DNA of 64,000 nt from Shewanella khirikhana (GCF_003957745.1 NZ_CP020373.1:1612001-1676000); one strand, 5' to 3'; counted from the stretch's first letter, positions 15,052-24,632 are shown. Translations and numbers: made by a program. The notes: generated by a model not told the origin, from the sequence alone.

Positions 15052-16719
15052 ATGACTGAATCTTTTGCTGATCTGTTTGAACAATCCCTTCAACAACTGG
15101 AATTCCGTCCAGGTTCTATCGTTCGTGGTACTGTAGTTGCCATCGAAAACGGCCTGGTACTGGTTGACGCCGGTCTGAAGTCTGAGAGCCCAATCCCTGC
15201 TGAGCAGTTCAAGAATGCCCAAGGTGTTCTGGAAATCGCCGTTGGCGACGAAGTAGACGTAGCTCTGGACTCTGTAGAAGACGGTTTCGGTGAGACTCAA
15301 CTGTCTCGCGAAAAGGCCAAGCGCCATGAAGCCTGGATCGTTCTGGAAAAAGCTTACGAAGATGCTGAGACCGTTATCGGTGTCATCAATGGCAAGGTTA
15401 AAGGCGGTTTCACCGTTGAACTGAACGGTATCCGCGCGTTCCTGCCAGGCTCTCTGGTTGACGTTCGCCCTGTGCGCGACACTGCTCACCTGGAAAACAA
15501 AGAGCTGGAATTCAAAGTTATCAAGCTGGACCAGAAGCGCAACAACGTTGTTGTTTCTCGTCGTGCAGTTATCGAGTCTGAGAGCAGCGCTGAGCGCGAC
15601 GCTCTGCTGGAGAACCTGCAAGAAGGTCAAGCCGTTAAAGGTATCGTTAAGAACCTCACTGACTACGGTGCATTCGTTGACCTGGGCGGCGTAGACGGCC
15701 TGCTGCACATCACTGACATGGCTTGGAAGCGCGTTAAGCACCCATCCGAGATCGTGAACGTTGGTGATGAAATCAATGTGAAAGTTCTGAAGTACGATCG
15801 TGAGCGTACTCGCGTTTCTCTGGGTCTGAAGCAACTGGGTGAAGACCCATGGCTGGAAATCAGCAAGCGCTACCCAGAAAACACTCGTCTGACCGGTCGC
15901 GTAACCAACCTGACTGACTACGGCTGCTTCGTTGAAATCGAAGAAGGCGTTGAAGGTCTGGTACACGTGTCTGAAATGGACTGGACCAACAAGAACATCC
16001 ACCCATCCAAGGTTGTTAACCTGGGTGACGAAGTTGAAGTTCTGGTTCTGGACATCGACGAAGAGCGTCGTCGTATTTCTCTGGGTCTCAAGCAGTGCAA
16101 GACCAACCCATGGGAAGACTTCGCTAACCGTTACAACAAGGGCGACAAGGTTTCCGGTAAGATCAAGTCTATCACTGACTTCGGTATCTTCATCGGTCTG
16201 GACGGCGGTATCGACGGTCTGGTTCACCTGTCTGACATTTCTTGGAACGCTGCTGGCGAAGAAGCCGTTAGCGAGTACAAGAAAGGCGACGAAATCGAAG
16301 CCGTTGTACTGTCTGTTGACCCAGAGCGCGAGCGCATCAGCCTGGGCGTGAAGCAGACTGAAGACGATCCATTTAACGCTTACCTGGCCGACAAGAAGAA
16401 AGGTGCTATCGTTAACGGTACCGTTTCTGCTGTTGATGCCAAAGGTGTTACCGTTGAACTGGCCGACAGCGTTGAAGGTTACATCCGTGTATCCGACATC
16501 AGCCGTGACCGCGTAGAAGACGCTTCTACCGTATTCGCAGTTGGTGATGCCGTTGAAGCCAAGTTCATGGGCGTGGATCGTAAGAACCGCACCGTGAGCC
16601 TGTCTATCCGTGCGAAAGACGAAGCTGACGAAAAAGAAGTTATGGCAAACTTGAACAAGTCTGACGACGCTGTTATTAGTAATGCTATGGCCGAAGCGTT
16701 TAAGGCCGCTCGTAAGTAA
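15052..16719 (+). CDS. rpsA: 30S ribosomal protein S1
   Basis: 555 residues (E. coli 557) with six S1 OB-fold repeats. Repeats 3-6 show the typical start G.V.N.TDYGAFVDLGG and the closing R.RISLGLKQ pattern. S1 brings mRNA to the 30S subunit. ATG 15052 is preceded by AT-rich sequence without a Shine-Dalgarno, as expected for an autoregulated rpsA. Codon use is highly biased, as for an abundant protein. ihfB follows. Confidence 0.98.
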   Translation: MTESFADLFEQSLQQLEFRPGSIVRGTVVAIENGLVLVDAGLKSESPIPAEQFKNAQGVLEIAVGDEVDVALDSVEDGFGETQLSREKAKRHEAWIVLEKAYEDAETVIGVINGKVKGGFTVELNGIRAFLPGSLVDVRPVRDTAHLENKELEFKVIKLDQKRNNVVVSRRAVIESESSAERDALLENLQEGQAVKGIVKNLTDYGAFVDLGGVDGLLHITDMAWKRVKHPSEIVNVGDEINVKVLKYDRERTRVSLGLKQLGEDPWLEISKRYPENTRLTGRVTNLTDYGCFVEIEEGVEGLVHVSEMDWTNKNIHPSKVVNLGDEVEVLVLDIDEERRRISLGLKQCKTNPWEDFANRYNKGDKVSGKIKSITDFGIFIGLDGGIDGLVHLSDISWNAAGEEAVSEYKKGDEIEAVVLSVDPERERISLGVKQTEDDPFNAYLADKKKGAIVNGTVSAVDAKGVTVELADSVEGYIRVSDISRDRVEDASTVFAVGDAVEAKFMGVDRKNRTVSLSIRAKDEADEKEVMANLNKSDDAVISNAMAEAFKAARK

Positions 16720-16728
16720 TTGCCAAAT

Positions 16729-16758
16729 ATGAGGGAGTTGGACACTCCGCTCCCTCAT
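16729..16758 (+). other. Hairpin between rpsA and ihfB
   Basis: Perfect 9-bp stem ATGAGGGAG/CTCCCTCAT with a 12-base loop, 9 bp after the rpsA stop. There is no T-run, so it may be an RNA-processing or stability element rather than a terminator. Confidence 0.6.
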
Positions 16759-16795
16759 CGCGGCTGTGTTTGGCTTGATAATAGGGGTAGCTAGG

Positions 16796-17086
16796 ATGAC
16801 TAAATCCGAACTGATCGAAAAACTCGCCACAAGGCAGTCGCAACTGTCGGCGAAAGAAGTAGAGAGTGCGGTCAAGGAAATGTTGGAACAGATGGCCACC
16901 ACGCTGGAAAGCGGTGAGCGTATCGAGATCCGCGGCTTTGGCAGTTTCTCACTTCACTACCGTGCGCCACGTGTTGGCCGCAATCCAAAGACTGGTACTT
17001 CAGTTGAATTGGAAGGCAAGTACGTTCCGCACTTTAAGCCCGGCAAAGAGCTGCGCGAGCGCGTTGACGCAGTCAACGCCGCCTGA
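16796..17086 (+). CDS. ihfB: Integration host factor subunit beta
   Basis: DNA-bending nucleoid protein, 96 residues (E. coli 94). The N-terminus MTKSELIEKLA and the DNA-arm motif GRNPKTG are diagnostic of the HU/IHF family; EIRGFGSFSLHYR matches the beta subunit. It pairs with IHF alpha. ATG 16796 is chosen over an upstream in-frame start at 16766 by similarity. A terminator follows. Confidence 0.96.
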   Translation: MTKSELIEKLATRQSQLSAKEVESAVKEMLEQMATTLESGERIEIRGFGSFSLHYRAPRVGRNPKTGTSVELEGKYVPHFKPGKELRERVDAVNAA

Positions 17087-17098
17087 TAAACGTTGATT

Positions 17099-17126
17099 AA
17101 AAAAGCCTCCGCAAGGGGGCTTTTTT
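17099..17126 (+). terminator. Terminator of ihfB
   Basis: AAAAAAGCCTCC, loop GCAA, GGGGGCTTTTTT. It starts 12 bp after the ihfB stop. Confidence 0.9.
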
Positions 17127-17207
17127 GTTTATCCCGCATCAATGCACTGGTCAGGCCGCCGAAATTCTTGGATAATCAGCCCATTGACATGGGTAAAGGA
17201 GTGAGAC

Positions 17208-17510
17208 GTGAAGGGATTTTTTATAGCCTTGGTCATCGCTTTGTTGTTTGTCCTGGCACTGCTGCTCGGCTCACGCAACGAGCAACTGGTCACCATTAAC
17301 TATTTTGTCGCACAGGGTGATTTCCGCCTGCCGGTGGTACTTGCCAGTGTTTTCTTCGCCGGATTCCTGCTGTGCTGGTGTTTTGCTATCTATCACATCG
17401 GTAAACTCAAGTACGCGCTGTCCCGCGCCAACCGCAAACTGCAAAAGCTACAGGCCACCGCCGACAGCAGTGACCAAGTGTCGGCCGAGGCGGGTGAAGT
17501 GAAGTCCTGA
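17208..17510 (+). CDS. lapA: Lipopolysaccharide assembly protein A
   Basis: Inner-membrane protein of 100 residues with a LapA (YciS) domain. Two transmembrane segments are visible, at about 4-21 and 42-64, followed by a coiled-coil-like cytoplasmic tail (RANRKLQKLQ). LapA works with LapB to control LpxC turnover and LPS levels. The start is GTG 17208, with TAAAGGAG upstream. Its stop is one base before the lapB ATG, so the two are coupled. Confidence 0.9.
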   Translation: MKGFFIALVIALLFVLALLLGSRNEQLVTINYFVAQGDFRLPVVLASVFFAGFLLCWCFAIYHIGKLKYALSRANRKLQKLQATADSSDQVSAEAGEVKS

Positions 17511-17511
17511 T

Positions 17512-18672
17512 ATGCTGGAAATCCTGTTTCTGCTGCTGCCCATTGCCGCCGGATACGGTTGGTACATGGGTCGTCGCAGTTTACGCCAGAACCAGCACCA
17601 TCAACGTAAAAAGTTGAGTCGTGACTATTTCACCGGACTGAACTACCTGCTTTCCAACGAATCTGACAAGGCGGTTGATCTCTTCATCAGCATGTTGGAC
17701 GTTGACGATGAAACCATCGACACTCACATGTCCCTCGGCGCACTGTTTCGAAAGCGCGGCGAAGTTGACCGCTCCATCCGCATTCATCAAAACCTGATTG
17801 CCCGTCCAAGCCTGACCACAGAGCAGCGTGATGCTGCCATGATGGAACTGGGCAAGGATTATATGGCCGCTGGTTTTTATGACAGGGCGGAAGAGATTTT
17901 CCTCGCACTTATCAAAGAAGAAGATCACAGCGAAGAAGCCGAAAACCAGCTCATCGCTATCTATCAGATCATCAAAGAGTGGCAGAAGGCCATCGACATC
18001 ACCAAGCGGCTCGATAAAAAGCGTCAGCAGGTGTTAAAGCCCACCATTGCCCATTTCTATTGCCAGCTCGCCGATGAAACCAGTGAAGCTGACGAGCGGC
18101 AAAAGCTGCTGACACAGGCGCTTAAACAGGACCCTAACTGTGGTCGCGCCTTGCTGACCCAGGCAAAACTGTTTTTGGATGCCGGCAAATTGCAGGATGC
18201 CGCCGATGCCATCGCCAAACTGGCCAAAGCCGATGTGCTGCTGTTTGCCGACGGTATTAAGCTTGCCCGCGAACTCTACGCCAGGCTCGACAATAGCGAA
18301 GGCTATCGTGAATTGCTGGCTCAGGCCCTGGCCGATGGCGGCGGCGCCTCCGTGGTGGTGGCCCTTGCTGAAGAAATGGTCAGCCGCGGTCAAATCAAAA
18401 TGGCCGAAAAAATGCTGCTTGATAACCTTTATCGCCAGCCCACCATGAAGGGCTTTTCTGAGCTGATGAAGCTGCATTTGCGCCAGGCTGAAGAAGGGCA
18501 GGCAAAAGAGAGCCTTTCTTTGCTTGAACAATTGGTAGAACAACAAATAAAATTCCGTCCCGCCTATCGTTGTAAGTCCTGTGGCTTTCCGTCACACGCA
18601 CTTTACTGGCATTGCCCGTCCTGTAAGTCCTGGGGCAGCATTGCCAGAGTGAAAGGACTGGACGGCGAATAA
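17512..18672 (+). CDS. lapB: Lipopolysaccharide assembly protein B
   Basis: TPR protein of 386 residues (E. coli YciM/LapB 389). An N-terminal membrane anchor (MLEILFLLLPIAAGYGWYMG) is followed by tandem TPRs and a C-terminal rubredoxin-type zinc ribbon, CKSCGFPS...CPSCKSWG. LapB delivers LpxC to FtsH for degradation and so limits lipid A synthesis. ATG 17512 starts one base after the lapA stop. pyrF follows, the same order as in E. coli. Confidence 0.95.
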   Translation: MLEILFLLLPIAAGYGWYMGRRSLRQNQHHQRKKLSRDYFTGLNYLLSNESDKAVDLFISMLDVDDETIDTHMSLGALFRKRGEVDRSIRIHQNLIARPSLTTEQRDAAMMELGKDYMAAGFYDRAEEIFLALIKEEDHSEEAENQLIAIYQIIKEWQKAIDITKRLDKKRQQVLKPTIAHFYCQLADETSEADERQKLLTQALKQDPNCGRALLTQAKLFLDAGKLQDAADAIAKLAKADVLLFADGIKLARELYARLDNSEGYRELLAQALADGGGASVVVALAEEMVSRGQIKMAEKMLLDNLYRQPTMKGFSELMKLHLRQAEEGQAKESLSLLEQLVEQQIKFRPAYRCKSCGFPSHALYWHCPSCKSWGSIARVKGLDGE

Positions 18673-18699
18673 CTTTAATCCCACTGCATCGGAGATCCC

Positions 18700-19401
18700 A
18701 TGAGAGACAAGCCCATTCTGGTTGCCCTTGATTTTGACAACAAACATTCGGCGTTGCAGTTGGTAGATAAACTCGATCCGGCCATGTGCCGCCTCAAGGT
18801 TGGCAAGGAAATGTTCACCCTGTTTGGCCCTGAGCTGGTTAAAGACATTCAAAACCGCGGCTTTGATCTGTTCCTGGATCTTAAGTTCCACGACATTCCC
18901 AACACTGTTGCCAAAGCCGTTGCCGCGGCAGCTGAGCTGGGCGTATGGATGGTAAACGTGCACGCCTCAGGCGGTTTCGCCATGATGGAAGCGGCGCGCA
19001 AAGCCTTGCTGCCATACGGCGACAATGCGCCGCTGCTGATTGCAGTCACGGTTCTTACTTCCATGAGCGATGATGATCTTAAGCTTCTGGGGATTGATGT
19101 TGGCGCCGCCGAGCATGTGAAGCGTCTTGCCAAACTCACCCGTGACGCCGGCCTCGATGGTGTGGTGTGCTCTGCTCAGGAAGCCACTATGCTTAAAGAC
19201 CTCTGTGGTCAGGACTTTAAACTCATCACCCCGGGTATTCGCCCTGAAGGCAGTGAGGTTGGCGATCAGCACCGAGTGATGACCCCAGCCCGCGCGCTGC
19301 AGGCAGGCTCCGACTACCTGGTGATTGGTCGCCCCATCACCAAGGCTGCTGATCCGCTTAAGGCTCTGACTGACATTCATCAGTCTATCTGCGGGATCTA
19401 A
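18700..19401 (+). CDS. pyrF: Orotidine 5'-phosphate decarboxylase
   Basis: Last step of UMP synthesis, 233 residues. The active-site signature DLKFHDIPNTVAKAV with the Asp/Lys/Asp network is intact. The phosphate-binding end VIGRPITKAADP is also seen. ATG 18700 has GGAG upstream. It follows lapAB. Confidence 0.97.
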   Translation: MRDKPILVALDFDNKHSALQLVDKLDPAMCRLKVGKEMFTLFGPELVKDIQNRGFDLFLDLKFHDIPNTVAKAVAAAAELGVWMVNVHASGGFAMMEAARKALLPYGDNAPLLIAVTVLTSMSDDDLKLLGIDVGAAEHVKRLAKLTRDAGLDGVVCSAQEATMLKDLCGQDFKLITPGIRPEGSEVGDQHRVMTPARALQAGSDYLVIGRPITKAADPLKALTDIHQSICGI

Positions 19402-19445
19402 TCCACTCGCAAGATAACAGGCACCAGCGCTGACAAGGAGATAAG

Positions 19446-20258
19446 ATGTTCGACTTTCACGGGAAAAACATTTTGGTGGTTGGCGGTACCAGCGGCATTA
19501 ACTTAGGTATTGCCCGCGCCTTTGCCAGGGCCGGTGCACGGGTTGCGGTAGCAAGCCGCAGCCAGGATAAAATCGACGCTGCGCTTAAACTGCTTGGCGA
19601 AGACAACCCTAATGCCACCCCGCTTGGTGCCAGTTTTGATGTACGCGACAATGAAGCTGTGTTGGCTGGCATTGCCGGTTTGCATCAGGGTCTTGGCAGC
19701 ATAGATGTGCTCGTCAGTGGCGCTGCCGGAAATTTCCCGGCGCCCGCAGCCGGGATGAGTGCCAATGGCTTTAAGTCGGTGATGGATATCGATTTGCTTG
19801 GCAGCTTTCAGGTGCTAAAAGCCTGCTATCCGCTGCTGTCACGTCCCGGTGTGGTATTGCAGATTTCGGCGCCCCAGGCCTATGTGCCTATGCCGATGCA
19901 GGCCCATGTGTGCGCCGCCAAGGCCGGTGTCGACATGCTGACCCGCACCCTGGCGATGGAGTGGTCACCCGAAGGCATTCGTATCAACTCAATAGTGCCC
20001 GGCCCAATCGAGGGCACTGAAGGCTTTGACCGTCTGGCACCTGCGGATGCTCTTAAAGCCCGGGTGGCGCAAAGCGTTCCACTTGGTCGCAATGGTCAGG
20101 TTTCGGATATCGCCAACTGTGCTTTGTTTTTGGCGTCGGACTTTGCCAGCTATATCAATGGCGTGGTGCTGCCGGTGGATGGTGGCTGGTCCCTTGGCGG
20201 TGCCAGCATGGCGATGACAGAGCTTGGGCAACTGATGGCAAAGCAGGGCGGCCGTTAA
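19446..20258 (+). CDS. SDR oxidoreductase, 2,4-dienoyl-CoA reductase-like
   Basis: Short-chain dehydrogenase of 270 residues. The nucleotide-binding part is VVGGTSGINLGIA with ASRS after beta-2, and SGAAGNF is the NNAG-type motif. The usual Tyr-x3-Lys is absent: four residues before Lys159 is Val155. Instead Tyr146 sits 13 residues before Lys159 in AKAGVDML, followed by PGPIEGTEGFDRL. This displaced-Tyr layout and these stretches resemble NADPH-dependent 2,4-dienoyl-CoA reductases, which remove double bonds during unsaturated fatty acid oxidation. The acyl-CoA dehydrogenase gene 0.7 kb downstream fits that pathway. Exact substrate is inferred. Confidence 0.72.
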   Translation: MFDFHGKNILVVGGTSGINLGIARAFARAGARVAVASRSQDKIDAALKLLGEDNPNATPLGASFDVRDNEAVLAGIAGLHQGLGSIDVLVSGAAGNFPAPAAGMSANGFKSVMDIDLLGSFQVLKACYPLLSRPGVVLQISAPQAYVPMPMQAHVCAAKAGVDMLTRTLAMEWSPEGIRINSIVPGPIEGTEGFDRLAPADALKARVAQSVPLGRNGQVSDIANCALFLASDFASYINGVVLPVDGGWSLGGASMAMTELGQLMAKQGGR

Positions 20259-20292
20259 ACAGAATTTACAGTGACAAATTTGGAAAACACCC

Positions 20293-20838
20293 ATGGCAAA
20301 CGCATTACAAGAGCAGCTGCTTAAGGCTGGGCTAACCAGCAAACAAAAAATTAAAGATGTGAAGACCAAAAAGCGCCGCGACCGCAAGAGCAACGTCGAT
20401 GACGGCTCAGCGGCGCTCAAGCAAAGTATTGCCGAGCAAAAGGCGTCCCAGGCCGCCCAGGATAAAGCACTCAATGAAAAGCGCTTTAAAGAAGCCGAAG
20501 CCAAGGGCCAGGTGCGCAGCCTGATCACAGAGCTTAAGCGCCTTGCCATCGACCTGCCAGAGCGCGCCGATGTGAAGTTCAACTACACCATTGGCAGCAA
20601 AATTCACAGCGTGTATATCAACGACAAAATCCAGGGGCAGCTGCTTGGCGGCCATCTGGGGATTGTTCGCCACGAAGACACCAGCTATCTGGTGCCACAC
20701 AAGCTAGCTGAGCGGGTTAATCTGCTGGTACCTGAATGGTGCGGCTACCTGTGGCAGGCGAGCGACAGTACCGCACAGGTGCTGGAGGAAGAGGACCCCT
20801 ATGCTGACTATGTGATCCCTGACGATCTGATGTGGTGA
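20293..20838 (+). CDS. DUF2058 family protein (YaiL-like)
   Basis: 181 residues. The N-terminal half is highly charged and helical (ALQEQLLKAGL, then KTKKRRDRKS and a coiled-coil-like segment). The C-terminal half is a compact domain with KFNYTIGSKIHSVYIND and TSYLVPHKLAERV. This matches DUF2058, described as nucleic-acid-associated in E. coli YaiL, but the role is not established. ATG 20293. A strong terminator follows. Confidence 0.8.
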   Translation: MANALQEQLLKAGLTSKQKIKDVKTKKRRDRKSNVDDGSAALKQSIAEQKASQAAQDKALNEKRFKEAEAKGQVRSLITELKRLAIDLPERADVKFNYTIGSKIHSVYINDKIQGQLLGGHLGIVRHEDTSYLVPHKLAERVNLLVPEWCGYLWQASDSTAQVLEEEDPYADYVIPDDLMW

Positions 20839-20854
20839 TCGCATCCACAAAACG

Positions 20855-20883
20855 AGCCCCGGTTAACAGACCGGGGCTTTTTT
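20855..20883 (+). terminator. Terminator of the DUF2058 gene
   Basis: AGCCCCGGT, loop TAACAG, ACCGGGGCT, then a T-run. It starts 17 bp after the stop. Confidence 0.92.
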
Positions 20884-20970
20884 ATGGCTATGCTTAGCGA
20901 ATGGATTGAGTTTCCTTTGTTTATTCGCTAAATTGAAACAACTGTTTAAATCCACTGTTTGAGAATAGCC

Positions 20971-22710
20971 ATGAATCCCTACCAAGCGCCCCTCAGTGAA
21001 ATGCGTTTCTTGCTGGAACACCTGTTTGATGCCGACGCGACCTGGCAATCTTTGCCAAGCCTGGAAGGCATGGTCGATTTGGACACAGCCCTTGCCATCC
21101 TCGACGAAGCCGCCAAGTTGAACCGTGAACTGGTGCATCCCATTAACCGACCAGGTGATGAGGAAGGCGTGGCCTTCGATTCCGGCAAGGTAACAACGCC
21201 GGCGGGCTACAAAGCAGCCTACGATGCCTTTGTTGAAGGTGGTTGGATTGGCCTTTGTGGCGACCCGCAGTACGGCGGCATGGGCATGCCCAAGATGCTC
21301 GGCGTTCTGGTGGATGAAATGGGCTACAGCGCCTGTAATGCCCTTAACCTTTATGGCTCACTGACCGCAGGCGCTGCGCTCGCCATCAATGCCCACGGCA
21401 CTGAAGAGCTCAAAGCCACCTATTTGCCAAAGCTTTACAGCGGCGAGTGGGCAGGGGCCATGGACATGACTGAGCCACAGGCTGGCTCCGACCTTCGCCA
21501 TATCCGCACCCGCGCCGAGCCTCAGGAAGATGGCAGTTTCCTTATCAGTGGCAGTAAAATCTTTATTACCGGTGGCGATCAGGATCTTACCGAAAACGTT
21601 GTGCATCTGGTGCTGGCGAAAATTGCCGGCTCAAACAGCCTGTCACTGTTTCTGGTCCCCAAGTATGCCGTGACTGACAGCGGTGAGGCAGGCGAAGCCA
21701 ACGGTGTCACCGTAGGCAGTATTGAGCACAAGATGGGCCTTAAGGGCTCTGCCACCTGTGTGATGAACTTCGACAGTGCCCGAGGCTGGCTGATTGGCCG
21801 TGAAAACAAGGGCCTTGCCTGTATGTTCACCATGATGAACTACGAGCGTCTTGCCATTGGTATTCAGGGGCTTGGCAGTGCGCAGGCTGCGGTGCAGATG
21901 GCGTCCGACTACGCCAAAGAGCGTATGCAGGGCAACGCGCCCGGCAGCAGCAACAGCTCAGATCCCATTGTGGTTCATGGCGATGTGCGCCGGATGCTGC
22001 TGACCACCCGTACCCTGACCGATGCTGGCCGAGCCCTTGCCGTGCACACAGGCAAGCAACTCGATTTGGCCAAGTTTGCCGATGATGAGGCCGTGAAAGC
22101 CAAGGCCGCGCGCTACGTAGGCCTGCTGACGCCGGTTGCCAAAGCCTTTTTGACTGACCGCGGCCTGGATATCACCATCATGGCGCAGCAAGTGTTTGGC
22201 GGTCATGGCTATATTCGTGAAACCGGGATTGAGCAACTGGTGCGTGACACCCGTATTGCGCAGATTTATGAAGGCACCAACGGGATTCAGGCGATTGACT
22301 TCCTCGGCCGCAAAGTGGCGGGTGATAATCTGGCAACGGTAAAAGAGTTTATCGCCGAGCAGTTGGCACTGATTGATGCTGACACCAGCGAGCAGGCTGC
22401 AGCGCTTCGCCGTGGTTTTGCGGAGTTTATCGAGGTTGCCGAGTGGATTAACGAGCACAAGCTTGCCAAACCAAGCCTGATTAATAGCCTGGCCGTTGAA
22501 ATGCTCGATGCTTTCGGTTACTTACTGTATGGCTTCTACCATCTGTGGATGACGAAGGTTGCCACTGAGGTTGGCAGCGAGCTTGCCAAGCCCAAAGCCG
22601 CTTATTGCGACTTTTACTTTGCCAAGGTTATGCCACGGTATCAGGCGCTGCTGGCGTCCGCACGAAGCGGCGATGATGCAGTGATTGACATCAATGACGA
22701 TTGGCTCTGA
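20971..22710 (+). CDS. Acyl-CoA dehydrogenase (DmdC/long ACAD type)
   Basis: FAD-dependent dehydrogenase of 579 residues, longer than classic ~380-residue ACADs because of an extra C-terminal domain. The N-terminus YQAPLSEMRFLLEHLF, FAD/substrate motif MTEPQAGSDL, and the catalytic glutamate in YEGTNGIQA are visible. The 580-600-residue subfamily includes enzymes annotated as fatty acyl-CoA or 3-methylmercaptopropionyl-CoA (DmdC) dehydrogenases. Substrate cannot be assigned from sequence. ATG 20971 is preferred over an in-frame TTG at 20959. A dienoyl-CoA-reductase-like SDR lies upstream. Confidence 0.88.
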   Translation: MNPYQAPLSEMRFLLEHLFDADATWQSLPSLEGMVDLDTALAILDEAAKLNRELVHPINRPGDEEGVAFDSGKVTTPAGYKAAYDAFVEGGWIGLCGDPQYGGMGMPKMLGVLVDEMGYSACNALNLYGSLTAGAALAINAHGTEELKATYLPKLYSGEWAGAMDMTEPQAGSDLRHIRTRAEPQEDGSFLISGSKIFITGGDQDLTENVVHLVLAKIAGSNSLSLFLVPKYAVTDSGEAGEANGVTVGSIEHKMGLKGSATCVMNFDSARGWLIGRENKGLACMFTMMNYERLAIGIQGLGSAQAAVQMASDYAKERMQGNAPGSSNSSDPIVVHGDVRRMLLTTRTLTDAGRALAVHTGKQLDLAKFADDEAVKAKAARYVGLLTPVAKAFLTDRGLDITIMAQQVFGGHGYIRETGIEQLVRDTRIAQIYEGTNGIQAIDFLGRKVAGDNLATVKEFIAEQLALIDADTSEQAAALRRGFAEFIEVAEWINEHKLAKPSLINSLAVEMLDAFGYLLYGFYHLWMTKVATEVGSELAKPKAAYCDFYFAKVMPRYQALLASARSGDDAVIDINDDWL

Positions 22711-22718
22711 TATCTGAT

Positions 22719-22746
22719 AAAAAAGCCGCCCGAGGGCGGCTTTTTT
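22719..22746. terminator. Bidirectional terminator between acyl-CoA dehydrogenase and dacB
   Basis: AAAAAAGCCGCC, loop CGAG, GGCGGCTTTTTT, usable on both strands for the convergent genes. Confidence 0.92.
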
Positions 22747-22824
22747 GTTGTTGCTGTTGTTGGCGTTAACTGCCAAGCGTTTATATGAAAGGGCCGTTTT
22801 ATCTCAGCGCGAAAACGTTTTACT

Positions 22825-24504
22825 TCAGCGTGATAGTAGCGCTTTGAGAAACAGGGCGCTGAAGCCAGGCTCCCGTGTTTTACCTTCTGCTTTTTCCACC
22901 AGACCGTTTTCAATCACCACAAAGGCTATCTCACTGTCCTTGCTTGTGGCAAAGCCCGCCAGATTGGCAACGCCCTGCATTGAGCCGGTTTTGGCAAACA
23001 CCTTGTCTTTCAACGGCGGCGCGCCAAAACCGCGTCGGTAGGCCAGGGTGCCATCTTTAGCCGCAATGGGCAGGGCTTCAATCAGGCTGTTAAGCTCCGG
23101 CCTGTCGTGGATAAGCTCAAGGGTGTTAAATAGAGTCTGGGCGCTCAGCAGGTTGTAGCGGGACAGCCCCGAGCCGTCCAGCAGCCGGCTGTGGTCAAGC
23201 TCAAGCCCAAGTTCGCTAAGGCTAGTCTCCATCGCCTGGCTGGAGCCAATAAAGTCGGCGCTGCTGTTTTCAAGCTTGCCCAACGTCTTGAAAAAGGCGT
23301 CTGCTATCAGATTGTCTGACTCTTTCAGCATCTTTGTAACAAGCTCTGGCAGCGGTAAGGAGCTGTGCTCACTGAGAAGATGGGCGCCGCTTGCCACCTC
23401 ATTGGCAAAACTGACACTCCCTATGCTGATCCCGAGTTTACCTATGGCGGCTGTGACTTTACTGCGGGCCCAGGCATTGGGCTCGCTGACCGCAATGGAC
23501 AGCGGCAAGCTGTTTGGTGAATGCCAGCAGCCATAAAGCCGGTAGTGATTGTCGCCCGTGACTTCAAGCTCTGGACGGCAGGAGTCGGGGGATGCACCAA
23601 TATCGAGGGTTAGGGCGTTATCTATGGTGACCGCGCCTGATTTGGGCAAGCGCACCTGACTGGACTTGCCATCCTTTGCCGGTACCAGGTATGCCCGGAT
23701 GCAGTTTTCATCGATAACAAACTCAGACACGGGCGCGGCGTAGCAAACCCCGAGGTCGTCCCATACCCAGCCCCGGGCCTTGGTGCTCGCTTCTTTGGCG
23801 CCAACCAGCGTCAGCGAACCTATGCTCGAAATGCCAAGGCCTTTCAGCGGCGCCAATAACGCATTCAGCTGCGCCTGGGTCAGGCTTGGGTCGCCACTGA
23901 ACTCAAGGTACAGGGAGTCCACCTTGCCTTTGTTGTTTGCCTTGTCATCAGGGGCTGGCGACTGGCGCCCGGGCGACATCCCCTTGGCATAAAGCCGGGT
24001 TTTGAATTGAAACTCATTGCCAAGCTGATGGCTGGCAGCGGTGGCCAGCAGCAATTTCTGCACACTGGCAGGCAACATGGCCCGGCGGGCATTGTCACTC
24101 ACCAGTAGCCGGTTGTGGGTCAGATCCCAGGCAATCACCCCCAGTGTTGAGTGTTCTGGCTTAATCGCCAGGTACCAGTCCGGCAATACATCCTCATTAG
24201 GCAGCGGCCGGAACTGATTGCTTTGGGTGGATGTAAGCTCGGCGTTTTTGTTTGCATTTGGAGCTGTGGATGGCGCAGGTGGCGGCGTGTTGACGGGAGG
24301 CGCTGTCGCAGCGGCAGGCCCTGCTGCTGTTACAGCCGCTGCCGTTAGCGCCTGTGCTACCGGCACTGACACGATAAGGGCGCAGCAACCACCTATGGCA
24401 AGGGCGGCCAGGAATTTCGGTTTTGGCTTGAATTTGATTTTGTAAAAAGAGGTTGCCAATTGCCGCATCAGGCTGGCGTTTGGGGTGAACAGTTCCATAT
24501 TCAC
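22825..24504 (-). CDS. dacB: D-alanyl-D-alanine carboxypeptidase/endopeptidase (PBP4, S13)
   Basis: Penicillin-binding protein of about 559 residues. An N-terminal signal/anchor (about 31-52) is followed by a Pro/Ala-rich linker and an S13 catalytic domain. The three active-site motifs are in order: PASVQK (Ser147-Lys150), SDN in KESDNLIAD, and KTG in FAKTGSMQG. It trims cross-links in periplasmic peptidoglycan. GTG 24504 has AAGGA 6 bases upstream; ATG 24498 two codons later is the alternative. The Ala/Pro linker (about 55-85) is longer than in E. coli DacB. Confidence 0.9.
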   Translation of the reverse strand: MNMELFTPNASLMRQLATSFYKIKFKPKPKFLAALAIGGCCALIVSVPVAQALTAAAVTAAGPAAATAPPVNTPPPAPSTAPNANKNAELTSTQSNQFRPLPNEDVLPDWYLAIKPEHSTLGVIAWDLTHNRLLVSDNARRAMLPASVQKLLLATAASHQLGNEFQFKTRLYAKGMSPGRQSPAPDDKANNKGKVDSLYLEFSGDPSLTQAQLNALLAPLKGLGISSIGSLTLVGAKEASTKARGWVWDDLGVCYAAPVSEFVIDENCIRAYLVPAKDGKSSQVRLPKSGAVTIDNALTLDIGASPDSCRPELEVTGDNHYRLYGCWHSPNSLPLSIAVSEPNAWARSKVTAAIGKLGISIGSVSFANEVASGAHLLSEHSSLPLPELVTKMLKESDNLIADAFFKTLGKLENSSADFIGSSQAMETSLSELGLELDHSRLLDGSGLSRYNLLSAQTLFNTLELIHDRPELNSLIEALPIAAKDGTLAYRRGFGAPPLKDKVFAKTGSMQGVANLAGFATSKDSEIAFVVIENGLVEKAEGKTREPGFSALFLKALLSR

Positions 24505-24632
24505 GGGTAATCCTTATTTGTGTCGCCTGGCCTTGGTGGTGTTTCGGCAATTGGAGATAAGATGCCTTTCGCTCGGTTTGGCGTTATCTGAGCAATCTGC
24601 GAGGACAATCCCAAATTGGGATAAAGGCGCGC

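Noticed and set aside
15037..16902. 621-codon open frame on the minus strand
   Set aside because: Antisense shadow of rpsA, caused by codon bias.
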